Assembly: GCA_002699365.1 (NCBI GenBank)
Contig: PAAN01000018.1
Span: 144,489 to 208,488 of the forward strand
Reading direction: 5' to 3'
Length of the DNA: 64,000 nucleotides
DNA from: Coraliomargarita sp.
Lineage (GTDB): Bacteria; Verrucomicrobiota; Verrucomicrobiia; Opitutales; Coraliomargaritaceae
The notes below the pieces were generated by a model. That model saw only the letters and a program-made list of their open reading frames with translations, ran no database searches and had not been told where the DNA came from. Positions 9,068-16,974 of the stretch are shown piece by piece (position 1 is the first letter of the stretch; the number at the start of each line of letters is the position of its first letter). The translations under genes were made by a program, and so were the position numbers.

Positions 9068-10270
9068 TTAATACACAAACGACGCTTCACACGCATCACC
9101 TAAGCTAGTCTTATGAAGTGCCACCACCTGGCCACTGAACGAATCCAATAGCATTAAACGAGTACGTCCATCTAAACGCTCTGTTAGAATTATGTGCCGA
9201 CCATCATTGAGCCAGGTTGGTTCTACTGCAGAACCTTTGAGATTAGATATAACTTTTGAACTCTGGAGTTTAGCATCATATAAAGCGATTTGAAATCCAC
9301 CATTAACCGCGGCAGTAAAAGTAATTTGGCTCGAATTGCGGGGATTCCAATCCGGTTCAGCACAATAGCGACTAATATTTGTTGGTAAGCGACGGCGCGC
9401 ACCTCCTGTCGCGCTCGCAACGAACAATTGTGGCCTTCCTGGTGCATCTGAGGCATACACAATGCTCTGTCCGTCCGGCGACCAACTAGGAGAAGTCTCC
9501 AATGAATTATTGTTCGTTAAACGGCGCAATTCTCTACCATTTTTATTAGATATATATAGCTCAGCATTACCAGATCCTGATAAGGTCATCGCAATACTAC
9601 TTCCATCTGGACTGAATTGAGCGCCGTTATTTGTTCCTTTAAAATTTGCAATCGCTTGCCTAACCCCTGCAGCCAAGTCCATAAGATATATATCTGGAAA
9701 TCCTGACTTATGATAAGTCGTGTATAATAACTGAGTGCCATCGGGCGACCAGTTTGGACCCATCACAAACGAACGATCGCTAGTGACTGCTCGCACCTTG
9801 GTGAACAATAAGTCACTTATATAAATTTCTGACTTCAAATGCTTCTTTACTACAAAGCTAAGCTTTCCTGCAAAGAACCCTACATCATTCGATGTATATT
9901 CAACGGCACGGTCACAGGCAAGGCATACTGCATGCTGTAAGTCATCACCTTTTAAAGTACTCGTATAGACCGCCTTATTTCCCAACCCTTGAAATATGGA
10001 CAATTTCACCGAATTTGTTCCAGAAGGCTCCAAGCCAAAGCTAAATACTGACTCATTATTTGTAACGACGCGATATCCACCATGCAGTCCGAAAACTTGT
10101 TGGGAATAGGAGAGTATTGAAGAACTGGAACTTTCAATAGCAATCGGTAAGGCGCCATAATTCTCACGTACTGCCTCTTCTAGTTCAATGACACCAACTT
10201 GCGCACCAAGATTGGAGAAGAATTTAAATGTAATAAATATAATAAATAATAACGATACAGATAAACGCAT
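9068..10270 (-). CDS. tolB: TolB-like beta-propeller protein
   Basis: TolB is the periplasmic beta-propeller partner of the Tol-Pal envelope system. This 400-residue protein has an N-terminal signal peptide (about residues 1-23). An N-terminal alpha/beta domain follows, then repeated WD40-like propeller blades carrying WSPDGTQLLYTT, FSPDGSSIAMT, WSPDGQSIVYAS and WNPRNSSQITFTA. Length and repeat pattern fit TolB. No tolQ, tolR, tolA or pal gene is adjacent, so a related DPP6-type propeller protein with another job remains possible. The 122 bp between it and mrp is a divergent promoter region. Confidence 0.8.
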   Translation of the reverse strand: MRLSVSLLFIIFITFKFFSNLGAQVGVIELEEAVRENYGALPIAIESSSSSILSYSQQVFGLHGGYRVVTNNESVFSFGLEPSGTNSVKLSIFQGLGNKAVYTSTLKGDDLQHAVCLACDRAVEYTSNDVGFFAGKLSFVVKKHLKSEIYISDLLFTKVRAVTSDRSFVMGPNWSPDGTQLLYTTYHKSGFPDIYLMDLAAGVRQAIANFKGTNNGAQFSPDGSSIAMTLSGSGNAELYISNKNGRELRRLTNNNSLETSPSWSPDGQSIVYASDAPGRPQLFVASATGGARRRLPTNISRYCAEPDWNPRNSSQITFTAAVNGGFQIALYDAKLQSSKVISNLKGSAVEPTWLNDGRHIILTERLDGRTRLMLLDSFSGQVVALHKTSLGDACEASFVY

Positions 10271-10392
10271 GCTATAATAAGATTACACGAACCGATTGAT
10301 CGCAAATGTAAAGCTACTGGAAATTAAAAAATATTTGTCTTCAATCAACGAAAAGACTTTCACATTTCAAAACACATAATACTTTAAAAATA

Positions 10393-11463
10393 GTGGATAA
10401 ACAAAAAATAAAAAATGCCCTTAAATTAGTTAAATTTCCTGGATTTAGCCGCGACATAGTTTCTTTTGGACTAATTCGTGAGATAGAATTAACGCAAGGT
10501 GTGGTCCAAATAGGAGTTGAAATAACTAGTCGAGACCCGCAAGTGCCAGAGCAGATTGCTGCTGATATAAAAGCAACGATCGGAGAACTCGAAGGAGTTA
10601 GTGAAGTCAAGGTTCGCATGGAAGTTACCAGTCCGCAGCAGCAAGCTACAACAGCTAGCGAAAATGCCTCGACCCCTAGTAATCATGCAACCATGCAGCA
10701 AGTAAAACATACCATTGCGATTGCCTCCGGTAAAGGTGGGGTTGGTAAGTCGACGGTTACTGTAAACTTGGCGTGCGCCCTGCAGCGATTACTTGAAGCC
10801 GAGAATAAATCAGGTGTCGGTATAATGGATTGCGATATTTATGGCCCATCAGTACCACTTATGCTAGGTGTAAACGGGCAACCAGAGATAGAAAATGATT
10901 TAATCCGTCCCATTAGTAATTTTGGAGTCTCCTCGATGTCGATGGGATTTCTTGTAGATGAAGACACTCCAGTAGTTTGGCGAGGGCCTATGATCATGAA
11001 GACGATTCAGCAATTTGCTCAAAATGTTAATTGGGGAGAACTCGAGATTTTAGTTGTTGATCTTCCTCCAGGTACAGGCGACGCACAGTTGTCCCTGGTA
11101 CAAACGATTCCCTTAGATGGAGCAATCATCATCACAACCCCACAAGCAGCGGCATTTCAAGTTGCTCGCCGAGGCGCAAGGATGTTTGAAAAAGTGAATG
11201 TACCCATTATGGGCGTAGTTGAAAATATGAGTTATTTAGAAGCTACCGATGGCAGTCGCCAGACCCTCTTTGGAGAGGGCGGTGGAGAGGAAACAGCTAA
11301 TAGCCTTCAAACTGAACTTCTTGGTCAAATTCCATTAGAACCGGCCTTGAGAATTGGTAGTGATAATGGCATTCCAATCGTAGTCAGCGATCCAGATTCT
11401 CCTGCAGCGAAGGCTTTTATAAGCGTCGCCAAAAAAATTATTACACTATTAAATATACACTAG
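10393..11463 (+). CDS. mrp: Mrp/ApbC-type P-loop ATPase, iron-sulfur carrier family
   Basis: Mrp/ApbC proteins bind and transfer Fe-S clusters. The 356-residue product begins with a MIP18/DUF59-type domain (about residues 1-85), then a deviant Walker A motif GKGGVGKST in the second domain. Conserved family blocks follow: DCDIYGPSVPLMLG, VVWRGPMIMK and LVVDLPPGTGDAQLS. In the segment after ENMSY, where many Mrp proteins carry a CxxC cluster ligand, this one reads LEATDGSRQTLFG with no cysteines. It may therefore be an ATPase variant that does not hold a cluster this way. The start is GTG. It is probably transcribed from the divergent promoter shared with tolB. Confidence 0.9.
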   Translation: MDKQKIKNALKLVKFPGFSRDIVSFGLIREIELTQGVVQIGVEITSRDPQVPEQIAADIKATIGELEGVSEVKVRMEVTSPQQQATTASENASTPSNHATMQQVKHTIAIASGKGGVGKSTVTVNLACALQRLLEAENKSGVGIMDCDIYGPSVPLMLGVNGQPEIENDLIRPISNFGVSSMSMGFLVDEDTPVVWRGPMIMKTIQQFAQNVNWGELEILVVDLPPGTGDAQLSLVQTIPLDGAIIITTPQAAAFQVARRGARMFEKVNVPIMGVVENMSYLEATDGSRQTLFGEGGGEETANSLQTELLGQIPLEPALRIGSDNGIPIVVSDPDSPAAKAFISVAKKIITLLNIH

Positions 11464-11573
11464 GAAACTATTATTAGAGAGTTTTTAACTAGCATAATAC
11501 TCATAATTAAATCAATAGTTGTTACCATTAATGTAGCCATAGACTATGGCAATTTCTTAACCCTATCACCATT

Positions 11574-11813
11574 ATGACAGTTTCGACTACAACCCCGCAC
11601 AAAAGGGCTGAAAAAAATGAAGATTTTACACAACGCTCTAATTTATATCGTGAATTTCTTGCGGAGCGCGATGAAATATTAAAGCACAAATGGATAGAGT
11701 CAGAGAAACAAGGCCAAGATATTGGCTTTGACAGAGCCCTATTCGACTGGATTCGCAAGCACCGAAGCGCATGGCGCGTCGATCGCAACTACCTACATGA
11801 TACTACAATTTAG
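11574..11813 (+). CDS. small conserved-looking protein, possible DUF4032-like segment
   Basis: This soluble, highly charged protein has 79 residues and no cysteine. The core (EILKHKWIESEKQGQDIGFD, then ALFDWIRKHRSAWR) resembles the C-terminal segment of DUF4032-type proteins, in which a similar motif occurs; the assignment is from memory and tentative. The gene lies 110 bp after mrp and ends 27 bp before a bidirectional terminator shared with rpmG. Function unknown. Confidence 0.6.
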   Translation: MTVSTTTPHKRAEKNEDFTQRSNLYREFLAERDEILKHKWIESEKQGQDIGFDRALFDWIRKHRSAWRVDRNYLHDTTI

Positions 11814-11840
11814 TACTCTCTTCACGGAGATAACAAAGCA

Positions 11841-11870
11841 AAAAAAACCGCATTAAGTAGCGGTTTTTTA
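11841..11870. terminator. bidirectional rho-independent terminator
   Basis: CCGC (11848-11851) pairs with GCGG (11860-11863) around an 8-base loop. The stem is flanked by an A-run on the left and a T-run on the right, giving a terminator on both strands. It separates the convergent small gene ending at 11813 and rpmG ending at 11892. Confidence 0.8.
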
Positions 11871-11891
11871 AGAGGTAAAATGTACTACCGA

Positions 11892-12062
11892 TTAACTTTT
11901 GATCTCACGGTGCAAAGTATGCCGACGAAGAAATTTATTGTACTTCCTTTTTTCAACGCGGTCAGGTTGCTGCTTCTTATCGCGTGTGGTCATATAACGA
12001 GACACCGGCTTACCTTCCGCGCGGGCTTCTGTACATTCAATAATTACGTGCTCTCTTGCCAT
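11892..12062 (-). CDS. rpmG: 50S ribosomal protein L33
   Basis: This 56-residue ribosomal protein of the large subunit is encoded on the minus strand. The translation begins [20 protein letters not shown], continues with [10 protein letters not shown] and [18 protein letters not shown], and then stops; these are the family's typical RYxTxK and KYxxxxRRH segments. It has only one cysteine, so it is the zinc-free type. The gene is followed by a bidirectional terminator. No Shine-Dalgarno sequence is seen upstream of the ATG at 12060-12062. Confidence 0.95.
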   Translation of the reverse strand: MAREHVIIECTEARAEGKPVSRYMTTRDKKQQPDRVEKRKYNKFLRRHTLHREIKS

Positions 12063-12208
12063 GATAAAACTTTCTACTCTAGAGGATTGGAAAGCGCGTG
12101 AAACTAGGTTTAACAGCTCTTAGCGCAAGTCCTTTTTTCTATTAAAAATATGACTGATGGATACCTTACGTATTGCCCTACCCCTAACTCGAGCACTTAA
12201 TTTTATAC

Positions 12209-12652
12209 ATGCCTCACCATTCTTTAATAATTTCTATCGGTAGTGACCATGCTGGCTTTCCTCTCAAGGGCCCTATTAGTCAGCTATTAGAAGCCCGCGG
12301 ACATACGGTTCTTGATTTTGGTTGTACGTCAGAGGACTCTTGCGATTACCCAGATTACGTACGTCCTGCAGCTCAAGCTGTTGCATTAGGCAAGGCTGAT
12401 TTAGGCATAGTGCTTGGAGGCAGCGGTAACGGTGAGGCAATTGTAGCTAATAAGGTCAAGGGGGTACGCTGCGGAGTGTGCTGGGACACTTGGTCAGCGA
12501 GCATGACTAAAGAGCATAACAATGCAAATTGTATTGCGATTGGCGCTCGCCCAGTTTCCGAGCAATTGGCTCTGAAAATTGTTACTGCTTGGCTGGATGC
12601 AACGTTCGAAGGTGGCAGGCACGATCGTAGAATAAGCAAAATTGATGCTTAG
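12209..12652 (+). CDS. rpiB: ribose-5-phosphate isomerase B
   Basis: RpiB interconverts ribose 5-phosphate and ribulose 5-phosphate in the pentose phosphate pathway. The 147-residue protein shows the LacAB/RpiB fold signatures IGSDHAGFPLK at the N-terminus, LGGSGNGEAIVANKV at about residue 70, and KEHNNANCIAIGAR. In the first active-site loop the E. coli cysteine (CGTG) is replaced by GGSGNGE, as in the actinobacterial enzyme type where a glutamate serves as base. The C-terminal ERHDRRI-like tail is present (GGRHDRRISKI). No partner gene is adjacent. Confidence 0.94.
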   Translation: MPHHSLIISIGSDHAGFPLKGPISQLLEARGHTVLDFGCTSEDSCDYPDYVRPAAQAVALGKADLGIVLGGSGNGEAIVANKVKGVRCGVCWDTWSASMTKEHNNANCIAIGARPVSEQLALKIVTAWLDATFEGGRHDRRISKIDA

Positions 12653-12724
12653 TTAAGTCATGGCTTGAAAGATATCAAACTCATGCTCTCTATATGCATA
12701 CTTATAATTTACTAAAATACACTC

Positions 12725-13294
12725 ATGGCAGACAAAAATACTAAGCAAAATAATGGCGCTAAGATTCAGGAGCAGTTCCTTAAACAAAGAAAAATATTTC
12801 TCTGGGGGGAAGTAAGTGACAAGTCAGCTAAGGATATAACTGAGAAGCTACTCTATTTGGAGACAGAGGCGCCCGGAAAAGAAATTATTTTTTATATCAA
12901 CACACCAGGAGGTTCCATCACTGCAGGTATGGCGGTATACGACACCATGCAGCTTATTAGTTCTCCGATCAAGGTCGTCGTCACAGGTATGGCAGCAAGC
13001 ATGGGATCGATTTTGCTTTGTGGAGCTACTAAGGGCAAACGTGTGCTTTATCCACACAGCCGCGTTCTAATCCACCAACCACTAATATCTGGACAAATGA
13101 TCGCTGTCGCTGTCGACATTCATATACAAGCGCAAGAAATGGAACGTTTGAGAGATGAGCTAAATACAATATTAGCTAATTGTTCCGGACAACCACTTGA
13201 AAAGATTCAGCAAGACACGGACCGTGATTTTTATATGACTGCCACTGAGGCAATCGATTACGGCTTAGCCGACGAAATTGTAGATTCAATTTAA
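12725..13294 (+). CDS. clpP: ATP-dependent Clp protease proteolytic subunit
   Basis: ClpP is the tetradecameric serine peptidase that degrades proteins delivered by ClpX or ClpA. The product has 189 residues, close to family length. The catalytic serine lies in GMAASMGSILL (Ser92), the histidine in RVLIHQPL (His117), and the aspartate in the DTDRDFYMTATEA segment. The oxyanion loop NTPGGSITAGMA is intact. The usual downstream clpX is missing; instead a terminator and the convergent rplT follow. Confidence 0.96.
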   Translation: MADKNTKQNNGAKIQEQFLKQRKIFLWGEVSDKSAKDITEKLLYLETEAPGKEIIFYINTPGGSITAGMAVYDTMQLISSPIKVVVTGMAASMGSILLCGATKGKRVLYPHSRVLIHQPLISGQMIAVAVDIHIQAQEMERLRDELNTILANCSGQPLEKIQQDTDRDFYMTATEAIDYGLADEIVDSI

Positions 13295-13343
13295 GGAACC
13301 TTCCTGATTTTCTGCATAAGAAATTTGAACTAGTATCTATACA

Positions 13344-13378
13344 AAAAAAGCCAGTTCCCCAAGAAACTGGCTTTTAAA
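13344..13378. terminator. bidirectional terminator between clpP and rplT
   Basis: AAAAGCCAGTT on the left pairs with AACTGGCTTTT on the right around a loop of about seven bases, with A-runs and T-runs at the two ends. It lies between the convergent stop codons of clpP and rplT and should work in both directions. Confidence 0.85.
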
Positions 13379-13396
13379 ATGAAGATAAATCAGCGA

Positions 13397-13756
13397 CTAA
13401 GCTGCGTTGGCTTGCTTTGCTTTTTCAATCAAGGCAACAAAAGCTGTCTCATCGTGAATAGCGAGCTCAGAGAGCTGCTTGCGGTCCATATCGATGTCTG
13501 CAGCCTTCAATCCATGCATGAAGCGGCTATAGTTAATGCCATTCGCACGGCATATTGCATTGATGCGAACAATCCAAAGTTGACGAAATTCGGTCTTTTT
13601 CTTCCGACGATCACGATACGCATACACTTCAGCGCGATCGACTGCGTCTTTCGCGTAACGAAAGAGTCGGGATTTATTACCAAAATAGCCCTTGGCTTTC
13701 TTGAGTACTTTTTTGCGACGTGCGAGCGTCGCGGGTCCATTTTTGGCTCTAGGCAT
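13397..13756 (-). CDS. rplT: 50S ribosomal protein L20
   Basis: This early-assembly 23S rRNA-binding protein of 119 residues is strongly basic. It begins MPRAKNGPATLARRKKVLKK and carries the conserved YAYRDRRKKKTEFRQLWIVRI and NAICRANGINYSRFMHGL blocks. It lies 89 bp downstream of rpmI in the same operon. In E. coli L20 binds an mRNA structure and represses its own operon; whether it does so here is open, but a strong hairpin at the rpmI start makes it likely that some control exists. Confidence 0.97.
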   Translation of the reverse strand: MPRAKNGPATLARRKKVLKKAKGYFGNKSRLFRYAKDAVDRAEVYAYRDRRKKKTEFRQLWIVRINAICRANGINYSRFMHGLKAADIDMDRKQLSELAIHDETAFVALIEKAKQANAA

Positions 13757-13845
13757 GTTATTTGTTCTCTCTTTTTATATCGCTGCTGGGTCGCCCATTT
13801 TCATGTTACCCGGTTAGCGTGAGTTAATTTGATAAGCGATTAAGT

Positions 13846-14037
13846 TTAAGCGAATGGCAGTCCGCGGATGAGGTTTGCGCGCTGCCCGTCTGCGACGAGC
13901 TTACTGCTACCTGCACGGCGGCGTTGCTTCACACTCTTATTACGAAGAAGGTGTCGGTGTCCTGGCGTACGACGAAGGAGTTTACCGGTACCAGTCTTCT
14001 TAAAGCGCTTGGCGATTGATTTACGTGTTTTCTGCAT
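13846..14037 (-). CDS. rpmI: 50S ribosomal protein L35
   Basis: This small basic protein of 63 residues (MQKTRKSIAKRFKKTGTGKL, then HLLRNKSVKQRRR) is the first gene of the rpmI-rplT pair. The usual infC neighbour is absent: the next gene upstream (14162) is divergent. The start codon and the first four codons form one arm of a perfect 13 bp inverted repeat, so in the mRNA the AUG would be base-paired. No Shine-Dalgarno sequence is visible in the loop. Confidence 0.95.
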   Translation of the reverse strand: MQKTRKSIAKRFKKTGTGKLLRRTPGHRHLLRNKSVKQRRRAGSSKLVADGQRANLIRGLPFA

Positions 14038-14066
14038 GAGAAATTTGGAAAAGATGCAGAAAACAC
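14025..14066 (-). promoter_or_regulatory. hairpin sequestering rpmI start codon
   Basis: On the plus strand GTGTTTTCTGCAT (14025-14037) and ATGCAGAAAACAC (14054-14066) are perfect complements separated by 16 bases. In the rpmI mRNA this gives a 13 bp stem whose 3' arm begins with the AUG and covers codons 1-4. The loop is pyrimidine- and A-rich. There is no T-run after the stem, so it is not a terminator. A translational autoregulatory leader for L35/L20 is the simplest reading. Confidence 0.7.
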
Positions 14067-14161
14067 AGTGTATGGGTGCCTATGTAAAGCACAATTTTAG
14101 TAAAGAAAGCATTGTAGTCACTCGAATCATCAACCTAATCATTCATTTCAATACTATTTGA

Positions 14162-14839
14162 GTGAATTTACCACAGCTATCAGTTTATCTAAAAGGGTCC
14201 AATTACGGACGTATTCGTAAGCTCACAAGTTTCGAGAAGCACCATCATGAACCGGATCACTTCAGTGATGCCGCCCTCGAATTCGTCAGACGTATCGGCC
14301 ATGAAGACGTAAAAAGATCAGCAGAACTTCTTTATCAAGAAATTCGCAGACAATTTGCTTACAAGCGCCGCGACTTTAATTACATATGCGAAGACGGCTT
14401 CGCTAATATTAAGACCCCTGACTTTGAAATCGAAATACGTATCGATCAAGGGGTCGAAGTATCAGAGCCTAAAAATTACTGTATCAGCACAGTTGTTAAT
14501 CGCTTAGATACTATAGAAGTTCAGCAAGATGAGCGCTTCACTGACTGCTTTAATAGCCACTGCGATCAAATCATAGTACAATTTCCTCAAGTAATCGATC
14601 TCAGTAGTAAAATTGATCAGATCGAAGCGATCAAAGAGTTTGCGAATTGTCTAGACTACGCACCAGATGCTAGCTCCTTTGATCTCAAATTAAGCGATCA
14701 AGACCTTCACATTCAGGTCACTGAAATGCAAATGAGCTTCCGTTTGCTCACCTACCCAAATTTGAAGAAGTTATTGGACCTTAGCCAAAGAGCCTTCGAT
14801 ATACTAACGAAAAAAAGCGATATTATTTCGATAGACTAA
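14162..14839 (+). CDS. uncharacterised protein, 225 residues
   Basis: This soluble acidic protein has a GTG start, no signal peptide and no membrane helix. It contains several EIRIDQGVEV/QIIVQFPQVIDL-like beta strands alternating with helices, and a histidine-rich patch (EKHHHEPDHF) near the N-terminus. I recognise no family. It is divergent from rpmI, with the leader region between them, and is followed after about 100 bp by fumC on the same strand. The alternation of strands and helices makes real coding likely. Confidence 0.65.
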   Translation: MNLPQLSVYLKGSNYGRIRKLTSFEKHHHEPDHFSDAALEFVRRIGHEDVKRSAELLYQEIRRQFAYKRRDFNYICEDGFANIKTPDFEIEIRIDQGVEVSEPKNYCISTVVNRLDTIEVQQDERFTDCFNSHCDQIIVQFPQVIDLSSKIDQIEAIKEFANCLDYAPDASSFDLKLSDQDLHIQVTEMQMSFRLLTYPNLKKLLDLSQRAFDILTKKSDIISID

Positions 14840-14940
14840 ACACCATGGATTTTCATTATACATTATAAAACTTTATAACAATTAACCAAATTTTGCGAAT
14901 CTAGTTGTATTCGCTTCAATTTAAAACGACATAATAAAGT

Positions 14941-16347
14941 ATGAAAATGCGAACTGAGTCCGACTCCATGGGTCAAATGGAAGTCCCAATTAATGCCCTC
15001 TATGGAGCTTCTACTCAACGTGCAGTGCTGAACTTTCCAATATCAGGAATTCCGATGGATCGAGCACTTATCCGTGCATATGGATTGATTAAGTTAGCAG
15101 CTGCCGAAGTTAATTCCGAGCTAGGTCTTTTATCCGATGAAAAAAGAGAATTCATTACTCTTGCGGCTAAAGAAATTTATGATGGGCAGCATTATGAACA
15201 ATTTCCAGTCGATGTTTATCAAACTGGATCAGGCACGTCGACTAACATGAATGTCAATGAGGTGATTGCCAATCGCAGTAACCAAATTAGCGCAAACACT
15301 ACAAAAGATGGTAAGAACAATCTCTGCGTCCACCCCAATGACGATGTAAATCAATCTCAGTCATCGAATGATACATTTCCCACTGCCATACACATTGCAA
15401 TTAGCTTAAAGATAAAAAATGAATTGCTCCACGAACTAGAACTCTTTCATCAAGCGCTAGTTCAAAAATCTGAGGCATTTAAAGATGTTCTCAAGATAGG
15501 CAGAACTCATTTAATGGACGCCACGCCAATTAGCTTAGGGCAAGAATTTGGTGGTTATGCAAAACAACTTCAATATGCGATACAAAGATCCAATAAAGCC
15601 CTCGATGCTCTTTTAGAGCTGCCTTTAGGGGGCACCGCAGTCGGGACAGGTCTAAACTGCGACAAAAATTTTGCTCCCAAAGCAATACAGATAATTTCAG
15701 ACACCACTGAAGTTAAATTCAAGGAGGCCGAGAATCATTTTGAAGCACAATCCGCTAAAGATGGATTGGTCGAGTGCCACGGGCAATTATCGACGATATG
15801 TACTTCCCTTTTTAAAATTGCGAACGATATAAGACTTATGGGGTCTGGCCCACGCTGCTCCATTGGAGAAATTCAATTACCAGCGACCCAGCCTGGATCT
15901 TCAATCATGCCGGGCAAAGTCAATCCAGTCATGTCAGAATCACTAACCATGATCGCGGCTCGCGTATTTGGGAATCAAACAACAGTCACCTGGGCAGGCG
16001 CTAATGGTCATTTAGAACTCAACACGTACATGCCGCTCATGGCACATACTATTTTAGAGTCCTTACAATTGATCACAAGTGGACTTAAAGCATTTCGTGA
16101 GAATTGCTTACTAGGATTAGAAGCAGATCCACAAAGATGTGAGTCATTAATAGAATATTCACTTTCTATGGTCACTTCCTTAGCCCCTAAAATAGGCTAT
16201 GACTTAGCCTCTGAAATTGCCAAAGAAAGTATCGCTACTAAAAGAACTGTTAGAGATATTTGTATTGAAAGAATGGATGCATTAAAAATGACTGCAGAAG
16301 AAATTAATACTATATTAGATCCTGCAAAAATGGCAGGCCTTGCTTAA
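14941..16347 (+). CDS. fumC: fumarate hydratase class II
   Basis: This TCA-cycle enzyme reversibly hydrates fumarate to malate and is an iron-independent homotetramer. The 468 residues match the family length. The conserved blocks are GSGTSTNMNVNEVIANR, HPNDDVNQSQSSNDTFPTA, GRTHLMDATPISLGQEF and the signature loop GSSIMPGKVNPV. The catalytic His and the flexible-loop Ser are present in these blocks. It appears monocistronic and converges on the IscA-type gene 96 bp further on. Confidence 0.97.
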   Translation: MKMRTESDSMGQMEVPINALYGASTQRAVLNFPISGIPMDRALIRAYGLIKLAAAEVNSELGLLSDEKREFITLAAKEIYDGQHYEQFPVDVYQTGSGTSTNMNVNEVIANRSNQISANTTKDGKNNLCVHPNDDVNQSQSSNDTFPTAIHIAISLKIKNELLHELELFHQALVQKSEAFKDVLKIGRTHLMDATPISLGQEFGGYAKQLQYAIQRSNKALDALLELPLGGTAVGTGLNCDKNFAPKAIQIISDTTEVKFKEAENHFEAQSAKDGLVECHGQLSTICTSLFKIANDIRLMGSGPRCSIGEIQLPATQPGSSIMPGKVNPVMSESLTMIAARVFGNQTTVTWAGANGHLELNTYMPLMAHTILESLQLITSGLKAFRENCLLGLEADPQRCESLIEYSLSMVTSLAPKIGYDLASEIAKESIATKRTVRDICIERMDALKMTAEEINTILDPAKMAGLA

Positions 16348-16443
16348 TTTCATTACTAGTTGATTTAAGCCACGATCGTCCTTACTTGCGCTAATTAATG
16401 CAGATGCCGATTCTGTAATACAGCAGTTTTTTAGATTGCTAAA

Positions 16444-16776
16444 TTAATTAAACGAGCGACCACAACCACAAGTACTGCTAGCATTTGGGTTACGAATTTC
16501 AAAACCCTTGCCATTTAAGCCGTCGTCAAAGTGAATTTCACTACCATCTAGATATTCAAGACTGGTGGCATCGATTAAAAATGTCACACCATTGTGGGAC
16601 AACTCTGCGTCACCCTCCTTGGAATCGTCGAAAGACATACCATACTCAAATCCGGAGCAACCACCAGCCTCGACGAAAATTCTAAGTCGCTGACTAGCTG
16701 CGGCTTTTTCCTGTTGCATGCCCAATATATGAGTAGCGGCGCTATCCGTAATTGTAATCATTTTGCTAGCCAACAC
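16444..16776 (-). CDS. HesB/IscA/ErpA-family iron-sulfur assembly protein
   Basis: A-type carriers deliver Fe-S clusters to apo-proteins. The 110-residue protein has the three family cysteines in their usual places: GGCSGFEYG in the middle and STCGCGRSF at the C-terminus. An internal ATG at residue 6 (MITITDSAATHIL) gives the more typical N-terminus, so the true start may be 16761. It is convergent with fumC and divergent from rpoN. ErpA or IscA cannot be distinguished by sequence alone. Confidence 0.92.
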   Translation of the reverse strand: MLASKMITITDSAATHILGMQQEKAAASQRLRIFVEAGGCSGFEYGMSFDDSKEGDAELSHNGVTFLIDATSLEYLDGSEIHFDDGLNGKGFEIRNPNASSTCGCGRSFN

Positions 16777-16974
16777 CAGTCAATCACGAGTGTCAACTCA
16801 TGCATACGAACAACAAATGAATTAAATATATTTATGAAGCATTTTTTATGCTAGATTAAAAAAATCGTCTTGCAGACCTCATTACATATGATTTTTATTA
16901 TGTTTGTAGATTCATTTTCTGCAACAACTGCTCAAAAAACCTGTCTACTGCCCTCAATAGGCTTCATAGAAACT

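Noticed and set aside
13397..13822. Long plus-strand reading frame across the L20 region
   Set aside because: It is the complement of rplT, whose protein sequence matches the family along its full length; the opposite frame has no independent support.
14025..14066. The rpmI hairpin as a transcription terminator
   Set aside because: There is no T-run after the stem and the right arm carries the coding start, so a start-codon-occluding regulatory stem is more plausible.
16870..16974. N-terminal extension of RpoN
   Set aside because: The additional residues from the TTG at 16870 have no similarity to sigma-54, while the family N-terminus begins at the ATG at 16975.
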